A DNA stretch of 64,000 bases from Psychrobacter lutiphocae DSM 21542. GTDB taxonomy: Bacteria > Pseudomonadota > Gammaproteobacteria > Pseudomonadales > Moraxellaceae. The stretch is taken from NCBI RefSeq assembly GCF_000382145.1, contig NZ_KB907629.1:43824-107823 (forward strand), read 5' to 3'. This document shows positions 8,651 to 17,341 of this stretch, in pieces. A program made the position numbers and the translations under genes. The notes below the pieces were generated by a model. The model searched no databases. It had not been told where the DNA came from and saw only the letters and a program-made list of their open reading frames with translations. Each line of letters opens with the position of its first letter. Position 1 is the stretch's first letter.

Positions 8651-9391
8651 ATGAAAAATATGAGTTTGTTAACCTTAGCAGGGTTAAGTTTAACCGCTTG
8701 CGTCAGTAGCGGTTATCCTACCAGTACACCACATGAGCTAGCTAATACCGACAGCACTTTAACAAATCAGTCTATAATTACTAATGATCCAGAAGTGACT
8801 GAATATCCAGTCGAGTCGGTAATGATTCATCTGTTAGAAGATTATGATGCGGATTTGTTTAGTAATTATGCAGGAATGCCTATCAAGCTTGAGCTAGAAA
8901 CATTTAAACGTGGCACTGCCATCTTTGAAGGTAAGTCCGTCTTAAGCTCTGAGGTAGTGACTGACTTTAACCTAGATGGTGAGTATGTGATAACCACTAA
9001 TATTCAGAACTTTTATAGTTTAAACCCCTTAATTTTTCATGGGGATTTACTAGAAGATGGGACTTATACGGTGGCAAAGCAGTTATCTAAAATACCAAAA
9101 CAGGCTAAAGTTGGAGATTCAAACACTTTTTCGCAGCAAATTACTTATGCTGATAGCAATAAGGCACAGCAGGTAAGTAGCACAGTGCTGGCATGGAGTT
9201 TAAATACAGCCACAGATAGTACGGCATGGTTATGTATGACGGCTAAGTCGCAAGCCATATCTTTTGATTATGATTACAGTGGTAGTGAGTGTTATGAGAT
9301 TACCCAAGCTGGTGAGATATTGCGTGGAAAGATAGCTACCCCTTCTGCGTTTGATGAAGGTAAGTCGATGATGCAGTTTATCACCAAGTAA
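8651..9391 (+). CDS. Putative lipoprotein of unknown function
   Basis: This 246-residue protein has an N-terminal lipoprotein signal with lipobox LTAC (Cys17), so it is probably membrane-anchored in the cell envelope. The mature part is beta-rich (KLELETFKRGTAIFEG, GEYVITTNIQNFYSL) and has no motif I recognise. It is monocistronic: there is a candidate sRNA upstream and a terminator after a small repeat downstream. No function can be assigned. Confidence 0.75.
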   Translation: MKNMSLLTLAGLSLTACVSSGYPTSTPHELANTDSTLTNQSIITNDPEVTEYPVESVMIHLLEDYDADLFSNYAGMPIKLELETFKRGTAIFEGKSVLSSEVVTDFNLDGEYVITTNIQNFYSLNPLIFHGDLLEDGTYTVAKQLSKIPKQAKVGDSNTFSQQITYADSNKAQQVSSTVLAWSLNTATDSTAWLCMTAKSQAISFDYDYSGSECYEITQAGEILRGKIATPSAFDEGKSMMQFITK

Positions 9392-9402
9392 GTTTTTATT
9401 CA

Positions 9403-9537
9403 TATAGGACTTACGCAAAAATACGCTTTCAAGGCTTTAAAAGCGACTGTTTATTATTTATGGAGCGTCTGGCTCTACCTTCAGATTCATAAATGATTAG
9501 CAGTTGCCATCATATCTACTCGTGCGTTAGTCTTATA
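9403..9537. repeat. 135-bp MITE-like element with GGACTTACGCA ends
   Basis: TATAGGACTTACGCA (9403-9417) is inverted at 9523-9537 (TGCGTTAGTCTTATA) with 2 mismatches in 15. GGACTTACGCA-type termini resemble the ends of some IS5/IS4-type insertion sequences. The 105 bp between contain no transposase. It may be a non-autonomous derivative or the remains of a deleted IS. Confidence 0.6.
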
Positions 9538-9573
9538 ATGGCTTTTGTCGATAAACTTTATTAGCATATAAGA

Positions 9574-9610
9574 CCTTTACAGTTTTCATTGTTACTGTAA
9601 GGGTTTTTTT
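9574..9610 (+). terminator. Rho-independent terminator downstream of the lipoprotein gene
   Basis: The stem CCTTTACAG / CTGTAAGGG, with one G-T pair, has a 12-nt loop and is followed by seven T. It lies 180 bp after the stop because the MITE-like element intervenes. Confidence 0.8.
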
Positions 9611-9765
9611 ACTGGATTTATTTTATTCAAGCGTGTTCCTATGTGCATTTGGTATAAGAATAGCTGGTGAGGATGGTGAGGGTGGTTGATAAGGTCGAAC
9701 ATGAGATAGTTTGTTAACAATCTTCAACCAGTAAATTACAATAAAATACGCATTATTGACTATAA

Positions 9766-9849
9766 TCCCTAAAGTTATCAAGGTAATCCCTAAAGTTATC
9801 AAGGTAATCCCTAAAGTTATCAAGGTAATCCCTAAAGTTATCAAGGTAA
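9766..9849. repeat. Four exact tandem copies of a 21-bp unit
   Basis: TCCCTAAAGTTATCAAGGTAA is repeated exactly at 9766, 9787, 9808 and 9829. Because 21 is a multiple of 3, it gives a spurious minus-strand frame of ITLGITL repeats, which I do not accept as a gene. The array ends about 75 bp before the next gene. The surrounding gap 9392-9925 otherwise holds only the MITE-like element and the terminator. Confidence 0.95.
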
Positions 9850-9925
9850 TAAGTCCTTAAAATCAAAACGTTAACACATAAATACAGTCAATACACAAAC
9901 ATCACAATAAGAATGGAGAGTGGTT

Positions 9926-10303
9926 ATGTCTTATTATAGGGTGTGTCAAGCTGCGATAGCGGTAGGTAGTATGATGCTGTGCCTAACAGCTTTCGGTAAG
10001 GAGCCAGTGATAGAGGCCCGTAAAGCCGCACTGTATGTTGGCAGATCGGCCTTGGTTTGTGGTAATCTGGTCGAAATAAAACATTTGCCCAATCGACACT
10101 ATTTAAACTTAGATAAAAAATACCCCAATCAAAATCTTACAGTCTTGCTTTGGAATAAAGACTATCAGTTATTTGAACAACGTTTTGGCAAAATAGAAAA
10201 CCATCTTGGCAGTCGTTTGTGTGCTCATGGTAAGATAAATGAGTATAAAGATAAGTTACAAATTAATATCGCAAATCTTCAATTACTCAGGCTTATTGAT
10301 TAG
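9926..10303 (+). CDS. Small secreted OB-fold-like protein
   Basis: This 125-residue protein starts at the ATG at 9926, 5 nt after GGAGAG (an in-frame GTG at 9920 overlaps that site). It has an N-terminal hydrophobic signal (AAIAVGSMMLCLTAFG). The mature part, with SALVCGNLVEIKH, NLTVLLW and LCAHGKINEYKDKLQINI, follows the five-strand pattern of small OB-fold domains found in exported nucleic-acid- or ligand-binding proteins. Two cysteines (in LVCG and RLCAHG) could form a disulfide. Fold assignment is by pattern only; the role is unknown. Confidence 0.65.
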   Translation: MSYYRVCQAAIAVGSMMLCLTAFGKEPVIEARKAALYVGRSALVCGNLVEIKHLPNRHYLNLDKKYPNQNLTVLLWNKDYQLFEQRFGKIENHLGSRLCAHGKINEYKDKLQINIANLQLLRLID

Positions 10304-10579
10304 GGTGTGTGTTTAATTCGTGCAATGACATTACAATAGTAAACTATCGACAATAATAAAAAACTATCGATAATAAAAGCTGTATAAGCACTGATAAACT
10401 TCACTGATAGATATTTTTTTAAACACAACGCTTAAAGCTACGCTTAAAACAACGCTTAAACACAAGGACTTGTTTAGGCAATGAGCAGCGGTTTTGGTCC
10501 ATAATTTACAATCATGCCTTAGTGATGGTAAATAAGATAGATAATGGAAGCAACTAATAATAATTAATAGGATTGATCT

Positions 10580-12046
10580 ATGTTTTTTGATGTGCTGTTT
10601 TACTTCCATTTTTTTATCTGGGTAGTCATCTCTTTACGAGTGCTATCACGCCATGATCTAAGCGCACCAGCACGATTGGCATGGTTGGTAGTGCTGTTTA
10701 TCTTGCCTTATGTCGGTGTGGTGGTGTACTGGATGTTTGGAGAGGTTCATCTAGGAATTAACTTCAGCTATCGCCATGACCAAATCAAACAAAAACTACA
10801 AACCAGCTTCCCACAAGTATTGGGTAATAAGGCAACGTTAAGCCAAGTCATTGCCCCTGAATATCAAACAGGATTTACTTATGCTTCGTCAGTGACTGGT
10901 TTTCAAACGACTTTAGGTAACAAAGCAGAGCTAATGGACGATGCTCAACACACCCAACAACAGATGATAGCTGACTTTGATGCGGCAACAGATCATATCC
11001 ATGTACTGTATTATATTTGGTTAGAAGATAACATGGGAACAGCGGTTGCTGATGCTTTGATACGAGCAGCCCAACGGGGAGTTAAATGCCGTGCAATGGT
11101 AGATGGGCTTGGCTCACGAAAGCTCATAAAGTCAAAGTTATGGCAATCTATGCGTGACGCTGGCGTGGAAGTTAGTATTGCTTTACCAATTGATAATATT
11201 ATAAAAGTACTGTTATTTAGCCGTATAGATCTACGCAATCACCGTAAGATTACGGTGATTGATGGACATATAGGCTATGTTGGTAGCCGCAATAGTGCAG
11301 ATCCTGAGTTTCGAGTAAAACCAAAGTATGCACCGTGGGTCGATATCATGATTAGAGTAGAAGGACCTGTGGTGGCGCAAAACCAAATGCTGTTTGCCAG
11401 CGATTGGTTAATGCAAAATCCAGATACCAAGTTAGACAGCTTTCCTTTCATTACTACCCCTGTTAGTAGTTCAGATGATCAACGTGCTGATAGTAACGGT
11501 TATGTCGCTCAAGTCTTTGCAGATGGACCCAATCAAAGACAAGGTACTACTCCTCAGTTTTTGAGCACTTTGATGAGTCAAGCCAGACGTAAGTTAATCA
11601 TTTCTACGCCTTATTTTGTACCTGATTATACTTTGATAAATATGCTGTGCTCAGTGTCACTGCGTGGGGTAGAAGTAACTCTTATTTTGCCAAAAAATAA
11701 CGACTCTTTTATTGTCGCCGCTACCAGCCATAGCTATTATGGTCAGATGCTTGAGGCAGGTATTAAAATCTATGAGTATAAGCCTGGATTATTACACGCC
11801 AAGACTTTGACGATTGATGAGCATATTAGTATGGTTGGCTCTACCAATTTGGATTTACGTAGCTTTGACTTAAACTATGAAAATAATATGATTTTTTATG
11901 ACAAAGGGCTAACTGCGCAGATTCAAAGACGTCAGCACCAGTATATCGCTCATTCCGATTCTGTGACTTTACAGCAAGTGAGGCAATGGCCTTTGTATTA
12001 TCGTATTTGGGTTAATGTGGTGGCGACCACAGGTCCATTACTATAA
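10580..12046 (+). CDS. cls: Cardiolipin synthase (phospholipase D family)
   Basis: This 488-residue inner-membrane enzyme condenses two phosphatidylglycerol molecules to cardiolipin. Two N-terminal membrane segments (about 5-22 and 34-53) are followed by two HKD catalytic motifs, HRKITVID at 221-228 and HAKTLTID at 406-413, each followed by a VGS-N signature. Length and layout match ClsA-type enzymes of bacteria. It stands alone. The 276 bp before it contain short direct repeats (AACTATCGA-AATAA twice, ACGCTTAAA three times) but no other gene. Confidence 0.93.
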   Translation: MFFDVLFYFHFFIWVVISLRVLSRHDLSAPARLAWLVVLFILPYVGVVVYWMFGEVHLGINFSYRHDQIKQKLQTSFPQVLGNKATLSQVIAPEYQTGFTYASSVTGFQTTLGNKAELMDDAQHTQQQMIADFDAATDHIHVLYYIWLEDNMGTAVADALIRAAQRGVKCRAMVDGLGSRKLIKSKLWQSMRDAGVEVSIALPIDNIIKVLLFSRIDLRNHRKITVIDGHIGYVGSRNSADPEFRVKPKYAPWVDIMIRVEGPVVAQNQMLFASDWLMQNPDTKLDSFPFITTPVSSSDDQRADSNGYVAQVFADGPNQRQGTTPQFLSTLMSQARRKLIISTPYFVPDYTLINMLCSVSLRGVEVTLILPKNNDSFIVAATSHSYYGQMLEAGIKIYEYKPGLLHAKTLTIDEHISMVGSTNLDLRSFDLNYENNMIFYDKGLTAQIQRRQHQYIAHSDSVTLQQVRQWPLYYRIWVNVVATTGPLL

Positions 12047-12149
12047 GATAAACCAATGATAATGTAAGACAGTATAAAATAATAAAGCTAAGTCCCTGAT
12101 ATATGCTACTCACAAACATCAAGGCAGACCACAAACATCAAGGCAGACA

Positions 12150-12563
12150 ATGAACCAGTTATATCAGTTATTACATCGGTTATCAAAGGTATTGATTAGA
12201 CGCTTATTAGCTCCTGTACGTATAGTCATGCTAGGGATAGCTGTATTCATGATAACTGCCTTACCAGCACAAGCACATGATGAGCTGTGTGAGCAGATAT
12301 CAGAGCTGGCAGGATTGGTGATGATGGCTAGGCAAGAAGGGTTATCGGCACAAGAGATGCTACAAGTGGCGGATCGGGTATTGGTGGGCTATGGTGAAGA
12401 TTATCATCACTTAGTGGGTGTGATGATAGGGGATGCCTTTCGAGTGCCACGTTATGTAGATCAGCAGGTGAAAGAAAGTGAAATAACTGACTTTAGTAAA
12501 CAGTATTTTATAGGATGTCAGCAGTCCTATCGCAATCAATCAACCAACCCACGCATTCCTTAA
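12150..12563 (+). CDS. Small exported protein of unknown function
   Basis: This 137-residue protein has an N-terminal signal peptide ending in ALPAQA, so it is likely periplasmic after cleavage near residue 42. The mature region is short, helical and acidic, with two cysteines (ELCEQ and GCQQS) that could pair. It has no recognised domain. The 24-bp direct repeat before it (CACAAACATCAAGGCAGAC twice, ending at 12148) surrounds the ribosome-binding region. It is convergent with the next gene; the stop codons are one base apart. Confidence 0.65.
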   Translation: MNQLYQLLHRLSKVLIRRLLAPVRIVMLGIAVFMITALPAQAHDELCEQISELAGLVMMARQEGLSAQEMLQVADRVLVGYGEDYHHLVGVMIGDAFRVPRYVDQQVKESEITDFSKQYFIGCQQSYRNQSTNPRIP

Positions 12564-12564
12564 A

Positions 12565-13284
12565 TTAAAACTTATGATAATGACCTTTTATAGAAGTCAT
12601 GCCAGTACAGAAGCTGGTTAGCATCTGTGGGTTGTTGCTATCTATACTAAGTACATCATCTTTAAATCTGAAAAATAACAGGCCGTCACTATTAGTGGTT
12701 GTCTGACTAGTAGCCGCTGTCTGTCTAGTAGTAGCCTGACTGGTGCTGATATTAATACTGCTAATCGGAAGGGTATAAATTAGGCCATGCAGTGCATCTT
12801 GTCCCATTAATATTGCGGTGCCTTGATAGTTACATTTTGGAGGTGGTGTTGTTAATGAGTCTGAATTTCTAGATTGTAAATTGCGGGTAGTTTGTCTAGC
12901 AGTGGCATCGCTGCTGATCTGAAACTGAATTTTTTTTCTGGGTGTCTTAATCCATCCAATTTTACCATCTTTTATTGTTTCAACATGGACACGTACTTGC
13001 CTTATTTGAGAATTTGTGTTGATGGAATCAATATGGGCTATACCTGTGTCATTGCTTATATCTGTACTGCTCAAAGGTAAATTGCGGGCGTAATATCCGT
13101 TAATATCCATTGCTTTGTGGTTGGTTTTAGATTGAGGTGACTTTTGTTTATGTATTGAAGTGGTATGAGATAGGTGATCTATATTAGGTTGTGATTGTAA
13201 CTGACAGCCTGTTGTTAAGCAGGGCAATAAAGCTATGATAAACAAAGATTTGGAGGTTGTTGCTTTGAGCGATGTTGCTGTCAT
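12565..13284 (-). CDS. Putative lipoprotein of unknown function
   Basis: This 239-residue protein has a signal sequence and lipobox LTTGC (Cys27). Threonine-, serine- and glutamine-rich low-complexity stretches (TSQATTRQTAATSQTTT) lie near residues 183-200, and there are two cysteines in the mature part. It has no domain I recognise. It converges with the exported protein gene with essentially no spacer. The function is unknown. Confidence 0.65.
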   Translation of the reverse strand: MTATSLKATTSKSLFIIALLPCLTTGCQLQSQPNIDHLSHTTSIHKQKSPQSKTNHKAMDINGYYARNLPLSSTDISNDTGIAHIDSINTNSQIRQVRVHVETIKDGKIGWIKTPRKKIQFQISSDATARQTTRNLQSRNSDSLTTPPPKCNYQGTAILMGQDALHGLIYTLPISSINISTSQATTRQTAATSQTTTNSDGLLFFRFKDDVLSIDSNNPQMLTSFCTGMTSIKGHYHKF

Positions 13285-13408
13285 TGAAACTGCCTTTAAA
13301 AAATATAGCGAACTGTGTTTTGCATCTGTTATTGATTATCATCATACCTTATTTGGTTGATTTATTGTACTGGCTTTTTTTGGCGTTTTCCTAGATTGAG
13401 TTTTGTTG

Positions 13409-13479
13409 ATATTCCTTTTATTCACTAAGATAGCCTTAATCATCATTAAACTTAATAAATAAGCCCTGTTAGCATAAGC
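13409..13479 (+). promoter_or_regulatory. sbp promoter region, copy 1 of a 71-bp duplication
   Basis: These 71 bp recur at 14922-14992 with 4 differences. They contain a promoter-like pair TTAAAC -18- TAGCAT with an extended TG before the -10. The end lies 58 bp before the sbp start. Conservation of the whole block suggests it also carries an activator site. CysB would be the expected factor, but that is inference. Confidence 0.55.
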
Positions 13480-13537
13480 CCTCTGCCTGTATCGAAAGGC
13501 TGATTACAAATTAAATTTAAAATACAGGATCTAACTT

Positions 13538-14644
13538 ATGGTAAATATATTGACAGCAGGTACTCACAAGGCCACTCATCGCTTAAAGCTTGCTTCTATT
13601 GCCACCATGACTTCGTTAGCCCTAGCGCTAACTGCTTGTGGTAATAAAGGTGAAGAGGTCAGCGCTGATAGTGCTGACGGTGGTAGCCAAGCGGCTACCC
13701 AAGAAATTGAATTGTTAAACGTCTCTTACGATGTGGCACGTGACTTTTATAAAGATTACAATCCTATGTTTGTAGAGCATTTTCAAGCAGAGCATCCAGG
13801 GGTCACAATCAATATCAAACAGTCGCATGGTGGCTCAAGTAAGCAAGCTTTGTCTGTGGCTAATGGATTACAAGCCGATGTCGCTACCATGAACCAAGGC
13901 TCAGATATTGAGCTACTTGAAGAAAAAGGCTTGGTTGATAGCAACTGGGAAGAGGTGCTACCAGATCATTCAGTACCTTTTACTAGTACTATTGTGTTTT
14001 TAGTGCGTAAGGACAATCCAAAGAACATTCAGGGCTGGCAGGATCTGACCCAACCAGGATTAGAGATTGTATTGGCTAATCCAAAAGTTACTGGAAATGG
14101 CCGTTATGCCTTCTTAGGTGCTTATGGCTATGGCTTACATGCCTTTAATCAAGATGAAGATCAGACTAAAGCTTATGTCCGTGACCTGTTAAAGAATGTC
14201 AAAGTCTATGAAAATGGTGGTCGTGCCGCAACCACTACCTTTGTGCAGCGCAATATTGGTGATGTGTTGGTTACTTTTGAAAATGAAGCTAATCTAGCAG
14301 CGACTAAGTTTGGTAAGGGTCAGGTAGATATTGTGTTTCCTGAGTACTCTATTAAATCAGAAAGCCCTGTCGCTGTGGTCAAGGCTGTTACTGATAAAAA
14401 AGGTACGACAGAGGCTGCAACAGAGTACTTAAAATATCTATGGAGCGAGCCTGCTCAGCAATTGGCAGCGGACTTATATTTACGTCCTAGCGTACAAACA
14501 GTGCTAGATGCCAATAGTGATAAATTACCACCTGTTGATACTTTCCGTCCAAATGATGTGTTTGGCAGTTGGGATGAGATTATGGATACCTTCTTTAGTG
14601 AAGGTGGCGTGTTTGATCAGTTGGCGGTTAATGACGCCAGCTAA
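13538..14644 (+). CDS. sbp: Sulfate-binding protein of the sulfate ABC transporter
   Basis: This 368-residue solute-binding protein delivers sulfate (or thiosulfate) to the CysTWA importer. A long signal region ends in lipobox LTAC (Cys34), so it is lipid-anchored, unlike the soluble E. coli Sbp. Family hallmarks follow: LLNVSYDVARDFYKDYN, SHGGSSKQALSVANG, ADVATMNQGSDIE and NPKVTGNGRYAFLGAYGYG. Sbp and CysP cannot be separated by eye. It is followed by its own terminator, so it is transcribed separately from cysTWA, with a copy of the same promoter block before each unit. Confidence 0.93.
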   Translation: MVNILTAGTHKATHRLKLASIATMTSLALALTACGNKGEEVSADSADGGSQAATQEIELLNVSYDVARDFYKDYNPMFVEHFQAEHPGVTINIKQSHGGSSKQALSVANGLQADVATMNQGSDIELLEEKGLVDSNWEEVLPDHSVPFTSTIVFLVRKDNPKNIQGWQDLTQPGLEIVLANPKVTGNGRYAFLGAYGYGLHAFNQDEDQTKAYVRDLLKNVKVYENGGRAATTTFVQRNIGDVLVTFENEANLAATKFGKGQVDIVFPEYSIKSESPVAVVKAVTDKKGTTEAATEYLKYLWSEPAQQLAADLYLRPSVQTVLDANSDKLPPVDTFRPNDVFGSWDEIMDTFFSEGGVFDQLAVNDAS

Positions 14645-14676
14645 GCTTGCTAGTTGTAAGTTGTATTTCAATCTTC

Positions 14677-14715
14677 AAAAAAGTAGTTAAGTGATTGTAC
14701 TTAGCTACTTTTTTT
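14677..14715 (+). terminator. Rho-independent terminator of sbp
   Basis: The stem AAAGTAGTTAAGT / ACTTAGCTACTTT has a 6-nt loop and a T-run. It lies 33 bp after the sbp stop and separates it from cysT. Confidence 0.88.
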
Positions 14716-14765
14716 ATAACAAAACCCATTTTTTTTATTATACCAAATCTGAAAATTAAGATATC

Positions 14766-14897
14766 GAGGAAAACAAGTGCAAACGCTACAAGTAGTAGGT
14801 TTAGCGAGTTTGACAAAGATATAGTCATATAAAAGAGGTACGGCGTTAACCTCGCTTAACCCACATTTGTAGTATTTACGCTCGGTTGCCTTGTACC
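14766..14897. repeat. Foldback repeat, copy A
   Basis: The left arm CTACAAGTAGTAGGTTTAG (from about 14780) is the imperfect inverse of the right arm CTTAACCCACATTTGTAG (14855-14872). The right half, 14840-14897, is about 80% identical to 32273-32330. It has no coding capacity. It looks like a small dispersed element inserted between sbp and cysT. Confidence 0.6.
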
Positions 14898-14921
14898 CCA
14901 AATATATGATTGCGACAGCGC

Positions 14922-14992
14922 ATATTCCTTTTATTCACTAAGATAGCTTTAATCATCATTAAACTTAATAAGCAAGCCCTGTTAGCATGAGC
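14922..14992 (+). promoter_or_regulatory. Copy 2 of the 71-bp promoter block, upstream of cysT
   Basis: This block is 67/71 identical to 13409-13479, including TTAAAC and the extended TAGCAT box. It lies about 290 bp before cysT, much further than copy 1 is from sbp, so it would give a long leader if used. Between it and cysT no gene is visible. Confidence 0.5.
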
Positions 14993-15283
14993 AGCATTAC
15001 CAGTTGTCTTATAAGCAGTGAGTGAACAGCGAATAGTCAGAGAACCACTCAACCCACTCAACATAGTGTCTTGCTAAGTCTAGATGAGGAGTCATTGCGC
15101 TCGGTTTTGCCTGTACTTTAGCTTGCCATTTTATTTGGTCATTTAAGCATAAGCGTTTGGTCTATACAAATTCACAGCAACAAATTAGCACTGATTGAAT
15201 ACCTAAAAAAATATATAAGTTTTTTACCCAATTTAGCACATCAATTTAAATGCTAAATTTTTCTAATAAGTAGTGAGAGTACC

Positions 15284-16168
15284 ATGAAGCAGACAGCGCC
15301 AGTTACCGTACATCCAGTACGCAAACGCTCTTGGATAACAAGATTGCGTCAGCGTAATGTTTTGCCAGGATTTGGCTTGTCTATGGGCATTACGGTATTA
15401 AGCCTATCTTTGTTGGTAATTTTGCCATTTGCGATGATGGCATATACCACGACTCAGATGGGCTGGACAGGTTTTGTTGACGCCATCACTCAGCCGCAAG
15501 TACAGGCAGCGATTATCTTATCATTAAAGATGTCGTTTTATGCGATGTTGACCAATATGATATTTGGTACCTTGGTAGCCTGGGTATTGGTGCGTTATCA
15601 GTTTAAAGGTAAGTCTATCATTAATGCACTTGTGGACTTACCTTTTGCGCTACCAACTGCGGTGACTGGCATCTCATTGGCAACCTTATATGCACCTAAT
15701 GGATTGATTGGTCAGTTTTTTGATAAAGTTGACATCCAAGTTGCATTTACGCCGATAGGCATTTGGCTCGCTTTGGTAGTGGTTAGCTTCCCTTTTATTG
15801 TACGTGCGGTACAGCCAGTATTAGAGGAGCTATCAGTGGAGTATGAGGAAGCTGCTGCTGTATTGGGTGCTAATCGTCTTACCACATTCCGTACTGTAAT
15901 CTTACCAGAGTTATTTCCAGCATTACTTATGGGGGCAGGCATGATGTTTGCGCGTGCTACTGGTGAGTATGGCTCTGTTATATTTATTGCAGGTAATATT
16001 CCGATGCAGTCTGAGATTTTGCCGCTGATTATTATCAGTAAGCTTGAGCAGTACGATATTCAAGGTGCTTCTGCGGTGGCATTATTTATGTTGTTGATTT
16101 CATTTGTCATCTTATTAGCAATTAACTTGTTACAGTGGCGTTTATCACGCCGTGTTGGTGCTAAATAG
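15284..16168 (+). CDS. cysT: Sulfate ABC transporter permease CysT (CysU)
   Basis: This 294-residue inner-membrane permease pairs with CysW to form the sulfate channel. It has about six hydrophobic segments, beginning at residues 36-56. The cytoplasmic EAA loop is present as YEEAAAVLGANRLTTFRTV near residues 186-204, followed by LPELFPALLMGAG. Other family features include DLPFALPTAVTGISLATLY. It is first gene of cysT-cysW-cysA; cysW starts 62 bp downstream. Confidence 0.95.
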   Translation: MKQTAPVTVHPVRKRSWITRLRQRNVLPGFGLSMGITVLSLSLLVILPFAMMAYTTTQMGWTGFVDAITQPQVQAAIILSLKMSFYAMLTNMIFGTLVAWVLVRYQFKGKSIINALVDLPFALPTAVTGISLATLYAPNGLIGQFFDKVDIQVAFTPIGIWLALVVVSFPFIVRAVQPVLEELSVEYEEAAAVLGANRLTTFRTVILPELFPALLMGAGMMFARATGEYGSVIFIAGNIPMQSEILPLIIISKLEQYDIQGASAVALFMLLISFVILLAINLLQWRLSRRVGAK

Positions 16169-16230
16169 GTAGCAAAAATAACTAGTAAAATATTTACACC
16201 ATTTGTAAATCAGTGAATTAGGACAATGAT

Positions 16231-17307
16231 ATGCAAGTATCGAATAGTTATAACTATCAAGATAATGCGGCCACACGTGATGCGCCTTGGGTGCGTGCCT
16301 TATTTATAGGTATTGCCTCTTTATTTATGTTTGTGATGTTGGTAATCCCACTATTTGCAGTGTTTTATGAGGCTTTTAAAGGCGGTTGGGAGCTTTATTT
16401 GGCGGCCTTGATTGAGCCTGAAGCGTTAGCGGCGATTAAGCTGACCTTGATTACAGCAGCCATTGTCTTGCCAATTAATATTGTGATGGGTGTGGCAATT
16501 GCCTGGTTAGTAACTCGTTATCAGTTTAAAGGTAAACAGTTTGTGACTACCTTGTTAGATTTACCTTTTTCGGTATCTCCGGTCGTGGCAGGCTTGATGT
16601 TTGTAATGCTATTTGGTCTTAATTCAACTATGGGTGGCTGGCTTGAGTCGATGGGTTTTCAGGTCATATACGCAGTTCCTGGTATTGTGTTAGCAACTTT
16701 GTTTGTCACTTTCCCGTTTATTGCGCGTGAGTTGATTCCAGTCATGCAGTCGCAAGGTGACAGTGAGGAACAAGCAGCGTTAACTTTGGGCGCCTCTGGC
16801 TGGCAGGTATTTTGGCACATTACCTTACCGAATATTAAATGGGCGTTGTTATATGGCATTATCCTAACCAATGCTCGTGCTATGGGTGAGTTTGGGGCTG
16901 TAAGTGTGGTGTCTGGTCATATCCGTGGTGAAACTAACACCATGCCACTGTTGGTAGAGATTGCCTATAACGAATATAACTTTACCGCAGCTTTTGCGTT
17001 ATCAAGCTTGTTAGCTGCATTGGCGTTAGTTACTTTATTAGTGCAACAAATTATGACTAAGCTTCAAGCTCGAAAATACGCTAAATCAGATGATAGAGAT
17101 CCTATTGTTGCCCCCACTTTAGTGATTTCTAACCAGGGTAGTCATAGTCACAATAGTAGCAATAGTCAAAATAGCCAAAATAGTCAAAATAGTCAAAACG
17201 GCAGTCAAGTTGAGCAACAGTTAAGTAGCTTTGAATCAAATAGTGTGCAATCAAATAGTCCTAAAGGCGATACCAAAACGGTCACAGTGACAACGACAAT
17301 AAGCTAA
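16231..17307 (+). CDS. cysW: Sulfate ABC transporter permease CysW with an unusual Ser/Asn/Gln tail
   Basis: This 358-residue permease is the partner of CysT. It has six predicted membrane helices and the EAA loop EEQAALTLGASGWQVFWHI near residues 171-189; MGEFGAVSVVSGHIRG is characteristic of CysW. E. coli CysW has about 291 residues. The extra roughly 60 residues at the C terminus are a hydrophilic tail of SNSQNSQ-type repeats, then a Thr/Val-rich end. The DNA there is a 9-bp repeat (CAAAATAGT/C) from about 17160 to 17200, so the tail probably grew by slippage. The tail should face the cytoplasm. Confidence 0.93.
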   Translation: MQVSNSYNYQDNAATRDAPWVRALFIGIASLFMFVMLVIPLFAVFYEAFKGGWELYLAALIEPEALAAIKLTLITAAIVLPINIVMGVAIAWLVTRYQFKGKQFVTTLLDLPFSVSPVVAGLMFVMLFGLNSTMGGWLESMGFQVIYAVPGIVLATLFVTFPFIARELIPVMQSQGDSEEQAALTLGASGWQVFWHITLPNIKWALLYGIILTNARAMGEFGAVSVVSGHIRGETNTMPLLVEIAYNEYNFTAAFALSSLLAALALVTLLVQQIMTKLQARKYAKSDDRDPIVAPTLVISNQGSHSHNSSNSQNSQNSQNSQNGSQVEQQLSSFESNSVQSNSPKGDTKTVTVTTTIS

Positions 17308-17341
17308 GTGCTGTAAATTTCAATAAAAAAAGAGTGATAAC

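Noticed and set aside
9623..9844. Minus-strand 73-codon frame with repeated ITLGITL
   Set aside because: The repeats come from the four exact 21-bp DNA units, which stay in frame by length alone. There is no ribosome site and no normal protein composition.
14628..15064. Three overlapping minus-strand frames of 62-66 codons between sbp and cysT
   Set aside because: They cover a terminator, the foldback repeat and the duplicated promoter block, and lack ribosome sites or family resemblance.
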